Shown: piece by piece, positions 53,965 through 63,946 of the stretch
Layout: every line of letters starts with the position of its first letter
How positions within the stretch are numbered: position 1 is the first letter of the stretch
Assembly (NCBI RefSeq): GCF_011299555.1
Contig: NZ_CP049857.1
Location: 1-64,000, forward strand
Source of the DNA: Dysgonomonas sp. HDW5A
GTDB taxonomy: Bacteria; Bacteroidota; Bacteroidia; Bacteroidales; Dysgonomonadaceae
Direction: 5' to 3'
DNA: 64,000 nucleotides
Position numbers and translations under genes: made by a program
Notes under the pieces: model-generated
The model's database searches: none
Told to the model about the DNA's origin: nothing
Seen by the model: only the letters and a program-made list of their open reading frames with translations

Positions 53965-54344
53965 TTCGAACCCTCGTCCAAACAAGGAATTAATTTGCTT
54001 TCTACATGCTTATCTTTGCTTTAATTGTCGGGAGTGAGCAAGACCAAAGCCACCAACTCAAACCTTATCTTCTTAATTTCGGACAAGGACCGAAGATTCC
54101 CTTATCCTATCCCCGATTTACCTACACCACCGTATCGAAATGCTTCGGAGCAACAGCTTCCGGGTGATGTCTTGTCTCAACACATGTGCCGAGATTAAGC
54201 TATATCTACTATACTTCGATTAAGCAGCAAGAGCGTAATTGTTTTCGCCAGTTAAAATTTTGACGTCTGAGATTATAGTGCTAGCCGACTACGCACTGCA
54301 TGCTTACAAACCACTTCATCTCGCTGTCAAAACCGGTCAGCCCC
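53951..54344 (-). ncRNA. ssrA: Transfer-messenger RNA (tmRNA)
   Basis: The RNA rescues stalled ribosomes by acting first as tRNA-Ala, then as mRNA. The mature 5' end reads GGGGCTGACCGGTTTTGACAG and pairs with the 3' CAGCTCC before the discriminator A; CCA is not encoded. A T-arm GGTTCGAATCCC is present. The tag frame at 54,220-54,249 reads GENNYALAA then TAA, close to tags of Porphyromonas and relatives. Length of 394 nt is normal. Its 3' end is the integration site of the element to its left. Confidence 0.95.
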
Positions 54345-54406
54345 ATGAATCTAATAAGTTATCCAGTCTGAAATAAGAAATATTATCAGCTAGGATATCT
54401 ATCATA

Positions 54407-54414
54407 CAAAGATA
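54407..54414 (-). promoter_or_regulatory. ssrA promoter -7 box
   Basis: Minus-strand TATCTTTG fits TAnnTTTG and lies 63 bases before the mature 5' end, leaving room for a processed leader. No convincing -33 TTG. Confidence 0.5.
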
Positions 54415-54900
54415 AGTTATTTTCTATATTCTTGGCTCATACATTGAATTTTTATATAAATATTAAGTTTTGTGTTATTTCTGTTTACTCCAAATATTGA
54501 GAATTAAGTACTCAACAAAATTTAATTTGATATTTTACTCCTATTTGAGTAAGCATATCCCGGAGTCGATCTTTGAGATTTTGAAAGTTAATAAACACAT
54601 CAAAAGATAGCCAATAATATTTGATATGTTTTCATAGTATTACAATAAGGATTAGTTAACAGGGATAAGACCTCAAAAAGTATATCCGAAAATTGATCTG
54701 TTACCATTCAGCTATTGTAGCCATAAATTTCTTGCTGCAATGTAAAGGAACATTGTCAATTAGCTCTACAGTCTTTTTATTTATTTGGGATGCAAATTCA
54801 TCTGAGATGTCAATAAATGAGTCACATATATTCTATATTTTGATTAATTAGAGACTACTACGGTAAAGGAATGATAATATATTAAGAGGCTTATATTCTC
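54415..54900. other. Gene-free spacer between tmRNA and prophage
   Basis: About 490 AT-rich bases with short meaningless frames. No att-like repeat of the prophage was recognised here, though one would be expected near this end if the prophage stops at 54,901. Confidence 0.5.
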
Positions 54901-55512
54901 CTAAAATTTATATTTAAGCACAAATGAATGTCCCTTTCTTATATTTTCGTAGTCAATCTGATATTGGTACTCAAATCCTATATTATGATAAAATACCCCT
55001 CCTCCCAAACCAATAATATCTAATGAAGAATAAGAACCAGAGATAAAAGGTTGCCATACTTTTTCTTTATATACAGAAGTTTGGTGATATACAGGCGTAA
55101 ATTCATAATTAATTGCTTCTAATTTATTATATTGAACAACGGGAAATAGGCGAAGTTTACCTTTATCCATATCATCAAAAGCGATAACATCATAAGATCG
55201 TTTCAATATATAATCTGCTATTATTGCTGCAGTATCAACAATTTGGTAAATATATCTGGTTTCCGTTATCGATTTTGTATTTCCCGTATCCCGGTATTGA
55301 ATCTCAATCTGTTTCATTGGTAATATAGGCTTATCTGAGCTTTCCTCTTTTATTGGATTCAACTGGATGTTACTAACAGCTCCTTCATAAGTTTCTCCAT
55401 ATACCAACGTGCTTTCTATCTTGTGTTGCATAGAAACTCTACCCACTAAAAAAGACAATACTCCTCCAACGATGAAAGAGATGAATACTATATAAATATT
55501 CTTTTTAATCAT
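54901..55512 (-). CDS. Phage membrane-anchored protein, DUF6808-like
   Basis: A 203-residue protein with one N-terminal membrane helix (IYIVFISFIVGGVLSFLVG), then a spacer and a beta-rich domain ending in a GGGVFYHNIGFEYQYQI-type hairpin. Proteins of this size and layout follow the endolysin in Bacteroidota prophages and may act in lysis as spanin-like factors, though this is not established. It overlaps the peptidase gene by 4 bases and is the last gene of the leftward late operon. Confidence 0.6.
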   Translation of the reverse strand: MIKKNIYIVFISFIVGGVLSFLVGRVSMQHKIESTLVYGETYEGAVSNIQLNPIKEESSDKPILPMKQIEIQYRDTGNTKSITETRYIYQIVDTAAIIADYILKRSYDVIAFDDMDKGKLRLFPVVQYNKLEAINYEFTPVYHQTSVYKEKVWQPFISGSYSSLDIIGLGGGVFYHNIGFEYQYQIDYENIRKGHSFVLKYKF

Positions 55513-55940
55513 TTTGTGGCGACTGTTCCTTTTGAAAATAAAACTTGCTTTCTGTTTTGTCCCTCATTATAGGATAAATGAAGGAAATAGTTTCTACCAT
55601 CGTCATATAATATGGATTGATCCCACTCCAAATAAGAATTGATTAATTCTTGTTGAAGCTTCCGAGGATTATTAACTCTAACATCTGCGGCTTTCCCTTC
55701 TTTATGCTGAGAGTTAACAACTCCACCTACAGCTCTATTCGTTTCTTCGCTTCGGAAGCCACTATGAATAATCATTGGTTCTCCCCACATATCCCTCAGG
55801 GGTTGAAGAAGATTCGTCACTAACTTTTTTAGATGTATAATTTGTGTTGAATTGGGTATATTATCAATCCCCTGAGCTATAGCTGTATTGGAATGACATA
55901 ATTCTTCTAGCGTAAAGTTTTTACTTATCTGTGTTTTCAT
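55509..55940 (-). CDS. Phage endolysin, peptidase M15 family
   Basis: A 143-residue zinc peptidase that cuts peptidoglycan stem peptides. It opens with a short FTLEELCHSNTA motif. The metal site is in HSGFRSEETNRAVGG, SQHKEGKAADVRV and the late YFLHLSY, giving His, Asp and His ligands. It has no signal peptide, so it needs the holin encoded just upstream, whose gene it overlaps by 20 bases. Confidence 0.88.
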   Translation of the reverse strand: MKTQISKNFTLEELCHSNTAIAQGIDNIPNSTQIIHLKKLVTNLLQPLRDMWGEPMIIHSGFRSEETNRAVGGVVNSQHKEGKAADVRVNNPRKLQQELINSYLEWDQSILYDDGRNYFLHLSYNEGQNRKQVLFSKGTVATK

Positions 55941-56403
55941 TTTGTTCGAGTTTCTGTTTTTCTATTTGATTTTTTATAACTTCGGCTATACCTTTTATCA
56001 AGTCATCTTTATTATCTAGTATTATAGATAATTCTTCAAGGCTTTTATTCAGTTTTCGCTTATCTTTATCATGAGCTTTTTCAAGAATAGATCTACCTTC
56101 AATAAAAATTAGGAAGCCTGCCACTATAAATGTTATATACGGAAGGGGATAAAAAAATGTTCCAATACAATCGAACATAAAAGCAAATAACATCAGAGCA
56201 TAATATAACACTGATTTTGTTACAGTACGCCTCAACCCGTATGATGTTCGAGCCTCGCCCCGTTCCTTAGCTTTTCTATAACCGCTTATCAAATCTACTA
56301 CTATTGCAATAGCAACCATCAGCCACATTATTGCTACAATCAGCAGTTTAGATCGAAGCGATTGATAATCGCTATTTAAAAATGATTGAATAAATAATAT
56401 CAT
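55921..56403 (-). CDS. Phage holin
   Basis: A 160-residue membrane protein with at least three helices: LLIVAIMWLMVAIAIVVDLI, VLYYALMLFAFMFDCIGTFF and YITFIVAGFLIFIEG. A charged coiled tail (DKRKLNKSLEELSII) follows. Size and layout match the phage_holin_4-type holins of Bacteroidota prophages, which open the inner membrane for the endolysin. The 166 bases upstream to the next gene hold no clear feature. Confidence 0.8.
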   Translation of the reverse strand: MILFIQSFLNSDYQSLRSKLLIVAIMWLMVAIAIVVDLISGYRKAKERGEARTSYGLRRTVTKSVLYYALMLFAFMFDCIGTFFYPLPYITFIVAGFLIFIEGRSILEKAHDKDKRKLNKSLEELSIILDNKDDLIKGIAEVIKNQIEKQKLEQNENTDK

Positions 56404-56569
56404 ATTTTATTTTATTCTTAAGAAATCCTCGTTCCTTTTATTCCTCCTTGCATCTGCATTGTCTCACAAAGTCTTACAAGTAGTAGATGCTAATGTTCGC
56501 CTTTCGAGTAATATCAGCTCCCTGAAGAATATCAACCGGGAGCTGAAAAACTGATACATATTATCGACT

Positions 56570-56821
56570 CTAAACTAAACCATTAGGGTCTTCAATATCT
56601 ACTAACTCAAAATCTTCAGGAACTTCTTTTATTGGCTTTCTTAGTTTTTTTCCATTCTGAAAGTGTAAATACCCGAGATATATTGCACTATAAAACACAA
56701 ATCCATCTGATTTCCTTTTCCAGGCTTTACCTTGTGGCGGTGTTGGAACATCTGGAGTAGTTTCTACATACTCCTGTTCTTCCATAATTATTACTGTTTG
56801 TTTGATTTCTTTTTCTTCCAT
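56570..56821 (-). CDS. Small hypothetical phage protein
   Basis: An 83-residue acidic protein with no recognised domain. A Thr/Pro linker (TTPDVPTPPQGKAW) precedes a short conserved-looking core (GFVFYSAIYLGYL). It lies 12 bases after the giant tail-fibre gene and so belongs to the late operon. Possible roles include a tail-fibre assembly chaperone; this is only suggested by position. Confidence 0.55.
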   Translation of the reverse strand: MEEKEIKQTVIIMEEQEYVETTPDVPTPPQGKAWKRKSDGFVFYSAIYLGYLHFQNGKKLRKPIKEVPEDFELVDIEDPNGLV

Positions 56822-56833
56822 AATTTTACTTTT

Positions 56834-59800
56834 TTAACCTAAATTACTAATTGGATAAATTCTACTAGAAAGTGCATTCCAATTAGTCCCCGTTTTATAT
56901 AAGGAGACTAATCCATCTGGGACATAGAAACTAACGCCATTATTAGTAAAGCCCCAAGCTGTATCAATAGCTGCTAATGGTATATAAACAGAAGATCTTA
57001 TTATCATAATACCACCAGCAATAAAAGGATTCCACCCATTAGGTGCCCCTAATGTGATCGATGATGGCTGATAAGTTTCTGGTAAGTCAATTCTGGAAAC
57101 CATACCAGCCTGTCCAGATACTCCATAGAATCTGAAGTGAGATCCTGCTGCTCCTTTACATGTTAAATTTTTAAACTCTAAATTTCTAAATCTAGGATTG
57201 TTAAGCTGAAAAGCATTAAGTGAATTTCCACTTTTATCATCAATGATCAGATTTTGTAGAACTGGAAAATTTGTTGAAAACACCAAAGTATTACTATGTT
57301 CTGAAAAACCGTTTATAATGATAGTCTCTAAATTAGGAAATATAGGCATGGCATTGACAGAATATAGGTTATTTAGACTCAGAGTCTTTAAATCTTTCCC
57401 CCAGTTGTACGTAACTTCATTAGCATCAGACTCGACTGCTACAAATTTCTCATCAATGGTTATAGATTCATAGCCTCTGAGAGGAAGTCTAAATCTATAA
57501 TACTCTATTGAATTTCCTATCTGCTTAGCTAAAATAGCTCCTTTCTTTGCAGTTTCCTTATATCTGCCATTCAATATAAATTGTTCTATTGAAAAACAAT
57601 TTTTCACCGTATTATATCCGAATAACGGGTTTGCATCCAATGTTTCGTTAGAAGAATAAACTCCTAACTTTTTAAGAGAGGGCAGATTATTAAGTTCAAC
57701 TTTTCCCGATTGTAAGGATACCTCTTCTAAACTTGAAACATCATTGATTAAACTCCCTGTTCCTCCCCAATACCGTAATTCATTAAATTTTCTAGCATTA
57801 ACACTAGATAACCTATCTGCTGGGAAATTAGAAAACTGCACCTCATCAATACTGATTTCACCATCTTTATTAGTATCATAATATTGAATACAAACTGCTT
57901 TTACAATATCATCTTCAAAATCTATAACATTGAGTAATACATTATAAGTAACTTTCAGCTCCGGCATATTTTCGGTTAGCCGTGTTAAAGTAGCTTGAGA
58001 AATAGAGTCAATGTGAATCTTTCCTGTAACTACTGCTACATCGGTAGGATTACCATTATCATCCTCTCCCGTCATACCCAGTAAAGCAATCATTACCTTT
58101 GCAGAAGTATCTGTTGCATTGATATTAATCAAACGAGCTTTACCTAACTTATTTCCATCTGAGTTTATGCATTGTTTAACCAATTCATAACCATTGATGC
58201 TAGGAACGTTCTCTATCACAATGGTATTCAGATTTAAATACCCTTCGAGTGTAAGCGTCTTTAAATAAGGCTGGTTCTTAACATAAAGGGCGGTGAAACT
58301 AGCCGGAAGATTAAGAGTCTTCAAAATACCCGATGAAGGTAATGTCAACCCTGTAATCCCTGAACCTCGAGCTTCCACTTCTTCCAGAGAATAGCATTTG
58401 GTTAATTCCAATGACTGTTTTAGATTAGGACAATTAGCGATATTTACCTTTTTGAGCATTTCATTAGAGCCTGTATGGAGAACTGTTAAGTTAGAGTTCT
58501 TATAATCTTTTACCAGACTACCGATAATCAACTCTTCAAGTGCCAAAGCATTTGTTATATCAACAGTACCCGGATACTTGGCCGATAGGTCTCCTAACGA
58601 TTTTACCGCTGATATACCGTATATGATAGTCTCTGTATCGTTAAATTGTATTGAAGGTGCTTTCACATTATAGGTTTGACCTGCGTATCCTCTTATAGAA
58701 TCTGTTATGTAAGAGCCATACTTAATTTGAACATATCCCGCTTTGGTTATACCTATATTGAAGTCTGCATTAGGAGCTAGCCCACCCCATATTTGTGGAG
58801 TATACAAACGCATGGTTGCATAATCTTTCAGGTAATCTCCTGCAGCATATTTACTATCGAGATACATAAACCTGTTTTTTGTCCACCAGACTCTGTGTCG
58901 AGTTCGACTCCCTTGCAGAGCATATAAATAGGCTCCGTTACCTGAAGATAAGAGAGGGTCTATGTATTTAAAGAATCCATCTCTGTTATATACTGCCTCG
59001 CACCATTTATCTGATTGCCTGTTTTCCAGTACTTCTAATGTTACTGAAGTCGACAAGACTTGTTGTTGTCTTATTTTTTGGTACAATGCTGTTAATTCAG
59101 CTTTATAGGCTGTTTCAACCAGAGTCCATAATTCAGAGTTCCAACCATTCCAAACATGCCCGTCTCCATGTGGGTCTTTAGACTCAATATTAAAGTCAAA
59201 TGCGATCTGTCCTTCATTATTGATACCCAATACAGTATCATTATCGTAGAAAATAAAATACCAAAGCAATTCGCCTGTTGCCCCTCTTTCTCCATAAGTA
59301 GTTAACATTTGATTCTTAGCTCTCTGATCGACCATACCGAAGATTTCAGTAGTCAAACAGTAAAACAATAACCAATCTACATTAAAATGCTGGGCACATT
59401 CAGCTTTAAACTTAGAAGGATTCCCCTTACATGAAACAATCCATTGAAGTATCTTACTTAGATTAGTAGCATCTTGGTTTCCATCAGGATAACGACCTTC
59501 AAAATCGTTCGACCAAGCTGTTCCTGTAAAATCGGCAGACTTAAACAAACATCTGTCAGAAGTATTATTTAAAAATTCCCAACTTTCGCAACCTTCGGTA
59601 AATCCAAATACCTGAACTGATGATTTATCATCATTAAAGTTGTATTTTCCTATAAACTCTGTGTTTGATGCTGCCGATTCTTTATGAAATATAAGTATCG
59701 GATAACCATAGACTGTGGTTCGCACTCTATCATCAATATTCTGTGGTTTTACTTTGTAGTTAAGTTTCCTTAGAGCCTCATCAACAAGAACAGCTATCCC

Positions 59801-62800
59801 TGTATTATGAGTACCCGAAGACTCTGCAAAGTCGGCTTTTGTACAGAACACATTTGCCGGTATTTTATTACCCTGCATTTGGTAAGCATCTAGCTGCTGA
59901 CCTGTTTCGGACAGAATAATACCATCTCGAAGTTTAAACTTAAAGTTTTTTCTAGGATAATATTGCGAGGATGTACCTTGCACATCATTCTGAACATTCG
60001 TTGCTGTAAACGAATTGTACGGATTCTGCCTATCTTCATAGATGATATCGCACGTTTTCTTATCTCCTTTAAATGTAGGTAACTCACCTATAAAAGTAAG
60101 ACATGGTAAGAAATTCAATGCTTTATTGTAATCTACACTGCCATAATCGTCTATGACATTATTGAAATCATACTTCTTTATTTTTTCGTCAAAGTCCTCG
60201 ATATCAAAAATGTAATTTCCAAAAACCTGGTCGTAGTTTAGATTATTTTCATACCAACGTACAGTATAAATCATAGACGTACAACTCTTATTACCTGAAG
60301 TTAATTTTAATCCTTGAGGTGTACTTTGAGAGAAATTATCGGTTGTTGGATATTGCAGTGATCCTGACATTACTCCATCAATGTATAGATATACAAGCCT
60401 ATTTTCTGCTAACTTTTGCACAACAAACGAAATACTCGTTTTGGATGAACTATCTAATCGAGCAGACAATGTTGACTGTGCAGAACTGATTTGAACGGAT
60501 GACGGTGTTAACTTAATACCTACTCCGCCAAGCATACAACTAACTACTTCTGCCGAAGCATCTGTAACATTCATAGTAGCATATTCTATGGTAAGAGTCA
60601 AACCATTTAGTAAAACAGCACTAGAGAAGGGTTTTATGCCTATTTCAACCGATGAATCACCTATCAATCTCAAATGATTATCATTATTTTCATCTTTTTG
60701 CCAGCCATCTTCTCCCCATAGAAAATTTTTAAAAATAGCATCGTAATCACCAAATGCCCAAGAAGCTCTATCGTTACTATAATTTGATTTACCAATGGCA
60801 GAGGCTTTATAGCGTAAATCTCCTTTTTCTTCTGTTATATCGTATTCAGAAGCTACAACATTGATGTTTACACTCTTTGTTATTCCTTTACAGCGAATCT
60901 CCATTTTTACTGTGCCTTGCTCGTAAGCTGCATAGCTCCAATGTTGTCGAGATCTGGGAACAGTTAGTGATTGTTTAACAACATCATTTATGACCAACTC
61001 AACAGTGGTTGTGGTACTTGACGGATCATATACTAAATAAGGTAATTCAATAATTTCGAATTGAGTAACCTCTAGTTTTTTATATGAAATCGTAATTACA
61101 GGCTTTGTAACTCCGGCATCTGCATAAATAAACTCATAATATAATTCATTACTTACTAGCTGAGAGCCTTCAATAGAACTTTCTGCTACAACTCTGACAG
61201 AGTTAGCGCCTGATACAAGTCCTGTCAAATTTTTGGTCAATTGTTTCCCAGATGCTGTAGTCGTTTCCGGTTCTATTTCGATATTATTAAGCCAAAAACG
61301 TATTTTTTTCTCTCCTGACCCTATGGGAGTATATCTGAAAGCAACAGGACTTGTTTTGTAAATTATATCATCTGCAAATGTTGATGTAATAACAAGAGTG
61401 GCCTTCTGAACGTTAAAAGTTATACTTCTGACATTCTCATATCCATCAGTTACTCTTACTCTAATAATATTAGCTCCCAGATTTAGGTGGTCTTTAACAT
61501 TATATTGATTATCTCCCTGATGAATATTTCCACTAAATGCAGGAATACCATTTACTGTTATCAACACTGTTCCGTCTCCAGTATCATCACTAGTTTCCTG
61601 ATCTATAGACGTGAAATTGTATCTTATTACAGCATCAGTTCCGTCTCCAACAACTAAGGAAGTTCCTCCGACAGCACGTACACGCATAACGATACCCGAA
61701 GGATCAGTGCCTCCTCCGCCACCTTCAGGCAACACTATCGGATCGCCAACTACCTCTCCATTAGAGGTTAGATACAGAATATTATCCTCTGTATAGCCTC
61801 CATCGATTTTCGCTTTAATATTTGCATTCAATAAAGTCAGCTGAGCCTTAATGCTTTCCAAGTCTGACAACAAGGGAGATAAGTCTCCTATTAATGCAAA
61901 TTGTACCCAGCTGCCATCAGACTCCCAAGAGCCTGTTGACTCTCCTATAAACTGATCGAGCACCCAAGTTCCATCTGAAAGTTTGTAAGTGATAATTTGT
62001 CCTAGAATACGATCTGATGTTTTTGTCTTTTTTCGAGCATCGAGTGAAGTAGAATATGATACATTATCTTTGTAGGTAAGATTAATTATTCCAGAAGTAA
62101 GCTCTATTGCATTACCTATATCTTTTCCTTCTGAAGTTAATTGTAACTTATTCTCACTATTTATGTAACAACTATCAGCTTTTCCGGCAATCTTATCCGA
62201 TAACGTTTTTACGGCATTAGTGATTGCATTATTCAGATTAGATATATCTACATTATTAGCTAATTGTCTCCAATCAGCATTATTTCCCCATGAGCTTACA
62301 CTATCTCCGGCAAATATCTCAAAAATCCAGTTTTTTGAAGCTAGTTTATATATAATAAGTTGCCCTAATGTCCTATCTGAACTCTGTACTGCATTTCTTG
62401 CATCAAGTGAAGTTTCAAAAGCATAATTCTTTTTTTCTTCCGAAACATTCAATGCTCCTCCTGAACCAACAACTTTCCAGCTCGAATCAGCTTTCCAGCT
62501 ATCATCATTATATATATCTTCAACAGTAGAATATTCTATTACAATTTTCCCCTTAGTACGATATACTAAAATCTGATTTATCTCCCTTAAATGATTAGGC
62601 ACAGCCAAACGAGCTTCTGATTTGCTGTCATAATCATACTTTTCTGTTACTTCCGAAATATTCAGCACATAATTAGCTTCTATAGCTCTCCATTGTGAGT
62701 TTATATCCCACTGGTCTATATGTGCCCCCTCGAATACTTCTTTAAACCAGCAATATGTGCTAGTTCCTGCAACCTTAGCCCTATAGACTAACATCTGCCC

Positions 62801-63142
62801 AAGTCCTCTAATATCTGCAGGAACAGCAGATCTTGCAGCCTTCGAATCTGTAAACTGATAATTATTAACTTCTTGAGATATATTTAAAAAACTATTTTTA
62901 GGAGTACGTATATTCAAAGCCTTTGTTATAGCATCCTGAGACATTGATGAGGTCTTCGAATTACCGGTCTGTTGTAGACAAGGATCACCTCTGTAAGGTA
63001 ATTCGTTCCACTTATGGATGCCATCTCCTAATTTATACTGGTCGGAATCTAGTTCATACCCAACTTCCCCTTGAAGGAGCACAGGATTAATCTCTGCCCA
63101 ACGAGTTTTAGTATCCCGTCTATGTTGAAATCTATCTGCCAT
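56834..63142 (-). CDS. Giant phage tail fibre with CotH-like kinase domain
   Basis: 2102 residues. The N-terminal tail-attachment segment is RRDTKTRWAEINPVLLQGE with YKLGDGIHKWNELPY. Four repeats of about 65 residues (see findings) span 80-420. Ig-like segments run to about 760 and a LamG-like domain to 930. A CotH-like kinase region follows, from NDVQGTSSQYYPRKNFKFKL near 1065 to YFIFYDNDTVLGINNEG near 1300. From about 1530 come LRR-like strands with an EF-hand DTNKDGEISIDE near 1755. It probably binds a host surface sugar or protein, possibly modifying it. It starts 33 bases after the upstream phage gene. Confidence 0.8.
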   Translation of the reverse strand: MADRFQHRRDTKTRWAEINPVLLQGEVGYELDSDQYKLGDGIHKWNELPYRGDPCLQQTGNSKTSSMSQDAITKALNIRTPKNSFLNISQEVNNYQFTDSKAARSAVPADIRGLGQMLVYRAKVAGTSTYCWFKEVFEGAHIDQWDINSQWRAIEANYVLNISEVTEKYDYDSKSEARLAVPNHLREINQILVYRTKGKIVIEYSTVEDIYNDDSWKADSSWKVVGSGGALNVSEEKKNYAFETSLDARNAVQSSDRTLGQLIIYKLASKNWIFEIFAGDSVSSWGNNADWRQLANNVDISNLNNAITNAVKTLSDKIAGKADSCYINSENKLQLTSEGKDIGNAIELTSGIINLTYKDNVSYSTSLDARKKTKTSDRILGQIITYKLSDGTWVLDQFIGESTGSWESDGSWVQFALIGDLSPLLSDLESIKAQLTLLNANIKAKIDGGYTEDNILYLTSNGEVVGDPIVLPEGGGGGTDPSGIVMRVRAVGGTSLVVGDGTDAVIRYNFTSIDQETSDDTGDGTVLITVNGIPAFSGNIHQGDNQYNVKDHLNLGANIIRVRVTDGYENVRSITFNVQKATLVITSTFADDIIYKTSPVAFRYTPIGSGEKKIRFWLNNIEIEPETTTASGKQLTKNLTGLVSGANSVRVVAESSIEGSQLVSNELYYEFIYADAGVTKPVITISYKKLEVTQFEIIELPYLVYDPSSTTTTVELVINDVVKQSLTVPRSRQHWSYAAYEQGTVKMEIRCKGITKSVNINVVASEYDITEEKGDLRYKASAIGKSNYSNDRASWAFGDYDAIFKNFLWGEDGWQKDENNDNHLRLIGDSSVEIGIKPFSSAVLLNGLTLTIEYATMNVTDASAEVVSCMLGGVGIKLTPSSVQISSAQSTLSARLDSSSKTSISFVVQKLAENRLVYLYIDGVMSGSLQYPTTDNFSQSTPQGLKLTSGNKSCTSMIYTVRWYENNLNYDQVFGNYIFDIEDFDEKIKKYDFNNVIDDYGSVDYNKALNFLPCLTFIGELPTFKGDKKTCDIIYEDRQNPYNSFTATNVQNDVQGTSSQYYPRKNFKFKLRDGIILSETGQQLDAYQMQGNKIPANVFCTKADFAESSGTHNTGIAVLVDEALRKLNYKVKPQNIDDRVRTTVYGYPILIFHKESAASNTEFIGKYNFNDDKSSVQVFGFTEGCESWEFLNNTSDRCLFKSADFTGTAWSNDFEGRYPDGNQDATNLSKILQWIVSCKGNPSKFKAECAQHFNVDWLLFYCLTTEIFGMVDQRAKNQMLTTYGERGATGELLWYFIFYDNDTVLGINNEGQIAFDFNIESKDPHGDGHVWNGWNSELWTLVETAYKAELTALYQKIRQQQVLSTSVTLEVLENRQSDKWCEAVYNRDGFFKYIDPLLSSGNGAYLYALQGSRTRHRVWWTKNRFMYLDSKYAAGDYLKDYATMRLYTPQIWGGLAPNADFNIGITKAGYVQIKYGSYITDSIRGYAGQTYNVKAPSIQFNDTETIIYGISAVKSLGDLSAKYPGTVDITNALALEELIIGSLVKDYKNSNLTVLHTGSNEMLKKVNIANCPNLKQSLELTKCYSLEEVEARGSGITGLTLPSSGILKTLNLPASFTALYVKNQPYLKTLTLEGYLNLNTIVIENVPSINGYELVKQCINSDGNKLGKARLININATDTSAKVMIALLGMTGEDDNGNPTDVAVVTGKIHIDSISQATLTRLTENMPELKVTYNVLLNVIDFEDDIVKAVCIQYYDTNKDGEISIDEVQFSNFPADRLSSVNARKFNELRYWGGTGSLINDVSSLEEVSLQSGKVELNNLPSLKKLGVYSSNETLDANPLFGYNTVKNCFSIEQFILNGRYKETAKKGAILAKQIGNSIEYYRFRLPLRGYESITIDEKFVAVESDANEVTYNWGKDLKTLSLNNLYSVNAMPIFPNLETIIINGFSEHSNTLVFSTNFPVLQNLIIDDKSGNSLNAFQLNNPRFRNLEFKNLTCKGAAGSHFRFYGVSGQAGMVSRIDLPETYQPSSITLGAPNGWNPFIAGGIMIIRSSVYIPLAAIDTAWGFTNNGVSFYVPDGLVSLYKTGTNWNALSSRIYPISNLG

Positions 63143-63175
63143 GATTAAATGTTTATATTATTAATTTTTATTTAT

Positions 63176-63946
63176 TTATCCGATTGCATCACCACAATCA
63201 ACAATTCTCGCACCACCATACACAGTATCGGCTCTGCCTCCGTCAAATACTCTTGACGAAGTGCCAAAATCTTCCCAATACTCAGTTTTTGCCCAATTTG
63301 ATATATTATTCCCGGTAAATTGCTGAGCTAACCAGTCCCCTGTAAATAATCGGAACAATACGACTTGTCCGGAAGCTCGCAAAAAATCAGGAACAGCATT
63401 TCGAGCTGTTGTTTTATCAACATAATCAAATTTTTTATTTATCTGAGATACGTTCAGAAACTCTTTTCTGTCTGTTTTATCTTTTACCGCTTCCTTTATA
63501 TATGCATCCGCCTCAGTTCCACCTATGGTAATATTTGTACTACCAAAGAACATGTCAAATGCTATGGTGCCGGCATCAATCTTCATATCAATCTTTGCCT
63601 GCCCATTATCCATGGCTAGCCCTTCGGGACCACATGCTATATATGGATCTAGTAATTGACAAGGGATACTCTTTCCGATTTTGACTTCGCTCCCTTTAGT
63701 CAGTCGAACTATGATGTTGAATGCTCCGGCATTAAGGTTTCGGGTCTGATCAGCAGTCAAGTCAATTTGAAAAGTATTAGTATCAATATTTGAGATAGTT
63801 GGTAATATTTTATTTGAATACGGAGTGAATAACTCTACTGATTTGGTATATCCACTAATATTCAACAACTTCGCTGGATTACTATTGTCATATGCAGCGA
63901 ATTTAATATTCAACGACTCACCTTTATAAAATTTCAAAGCTGTCAT
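63176..63946 (-). CDS. Phage baseplate/tail protein, BppU-like N-terminus
   Basis: A 256-residue structural protein. The N-terminal KFYKGESLNIKFAAYDNS and LTADQTRNLNAGAFNIIVRL resemble the BppU-type domain that links fibres to baseplates. The C-terminal part carries one copy of the 65-residue repeat found four times in the giant fibre (NVSQINKKFDYVDKTTARNAVP to EYWEDFG). It ends GARIVDCGDAIG. The first 54 bases of window beyond its start hold only intergenic DNA. Confidence 0.7.
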   Translation of the reverse strand: MTALKFYKGESLNIKFAAYDNSNPAKLLNISGYTKSVELFTPYSNKILPTISNIDTNTFQIDLTADQTRNLNAGAFNIIVRLTKGSEVKIGKSIPCQLLDPYIACGPEGLAMDNGQAKIDMKIDAGTIAFDMFFGSTNITIGGTEADAYIKEAVKDKTDRKEFLNVSQINKKFDYVDKTTARNAVPDFLRASGQVVLFRLFTGDWLAQQFTGNNISNWAKTEYWEDFGTSSRVFDGGRADTVYGGARIVDCGDAIG

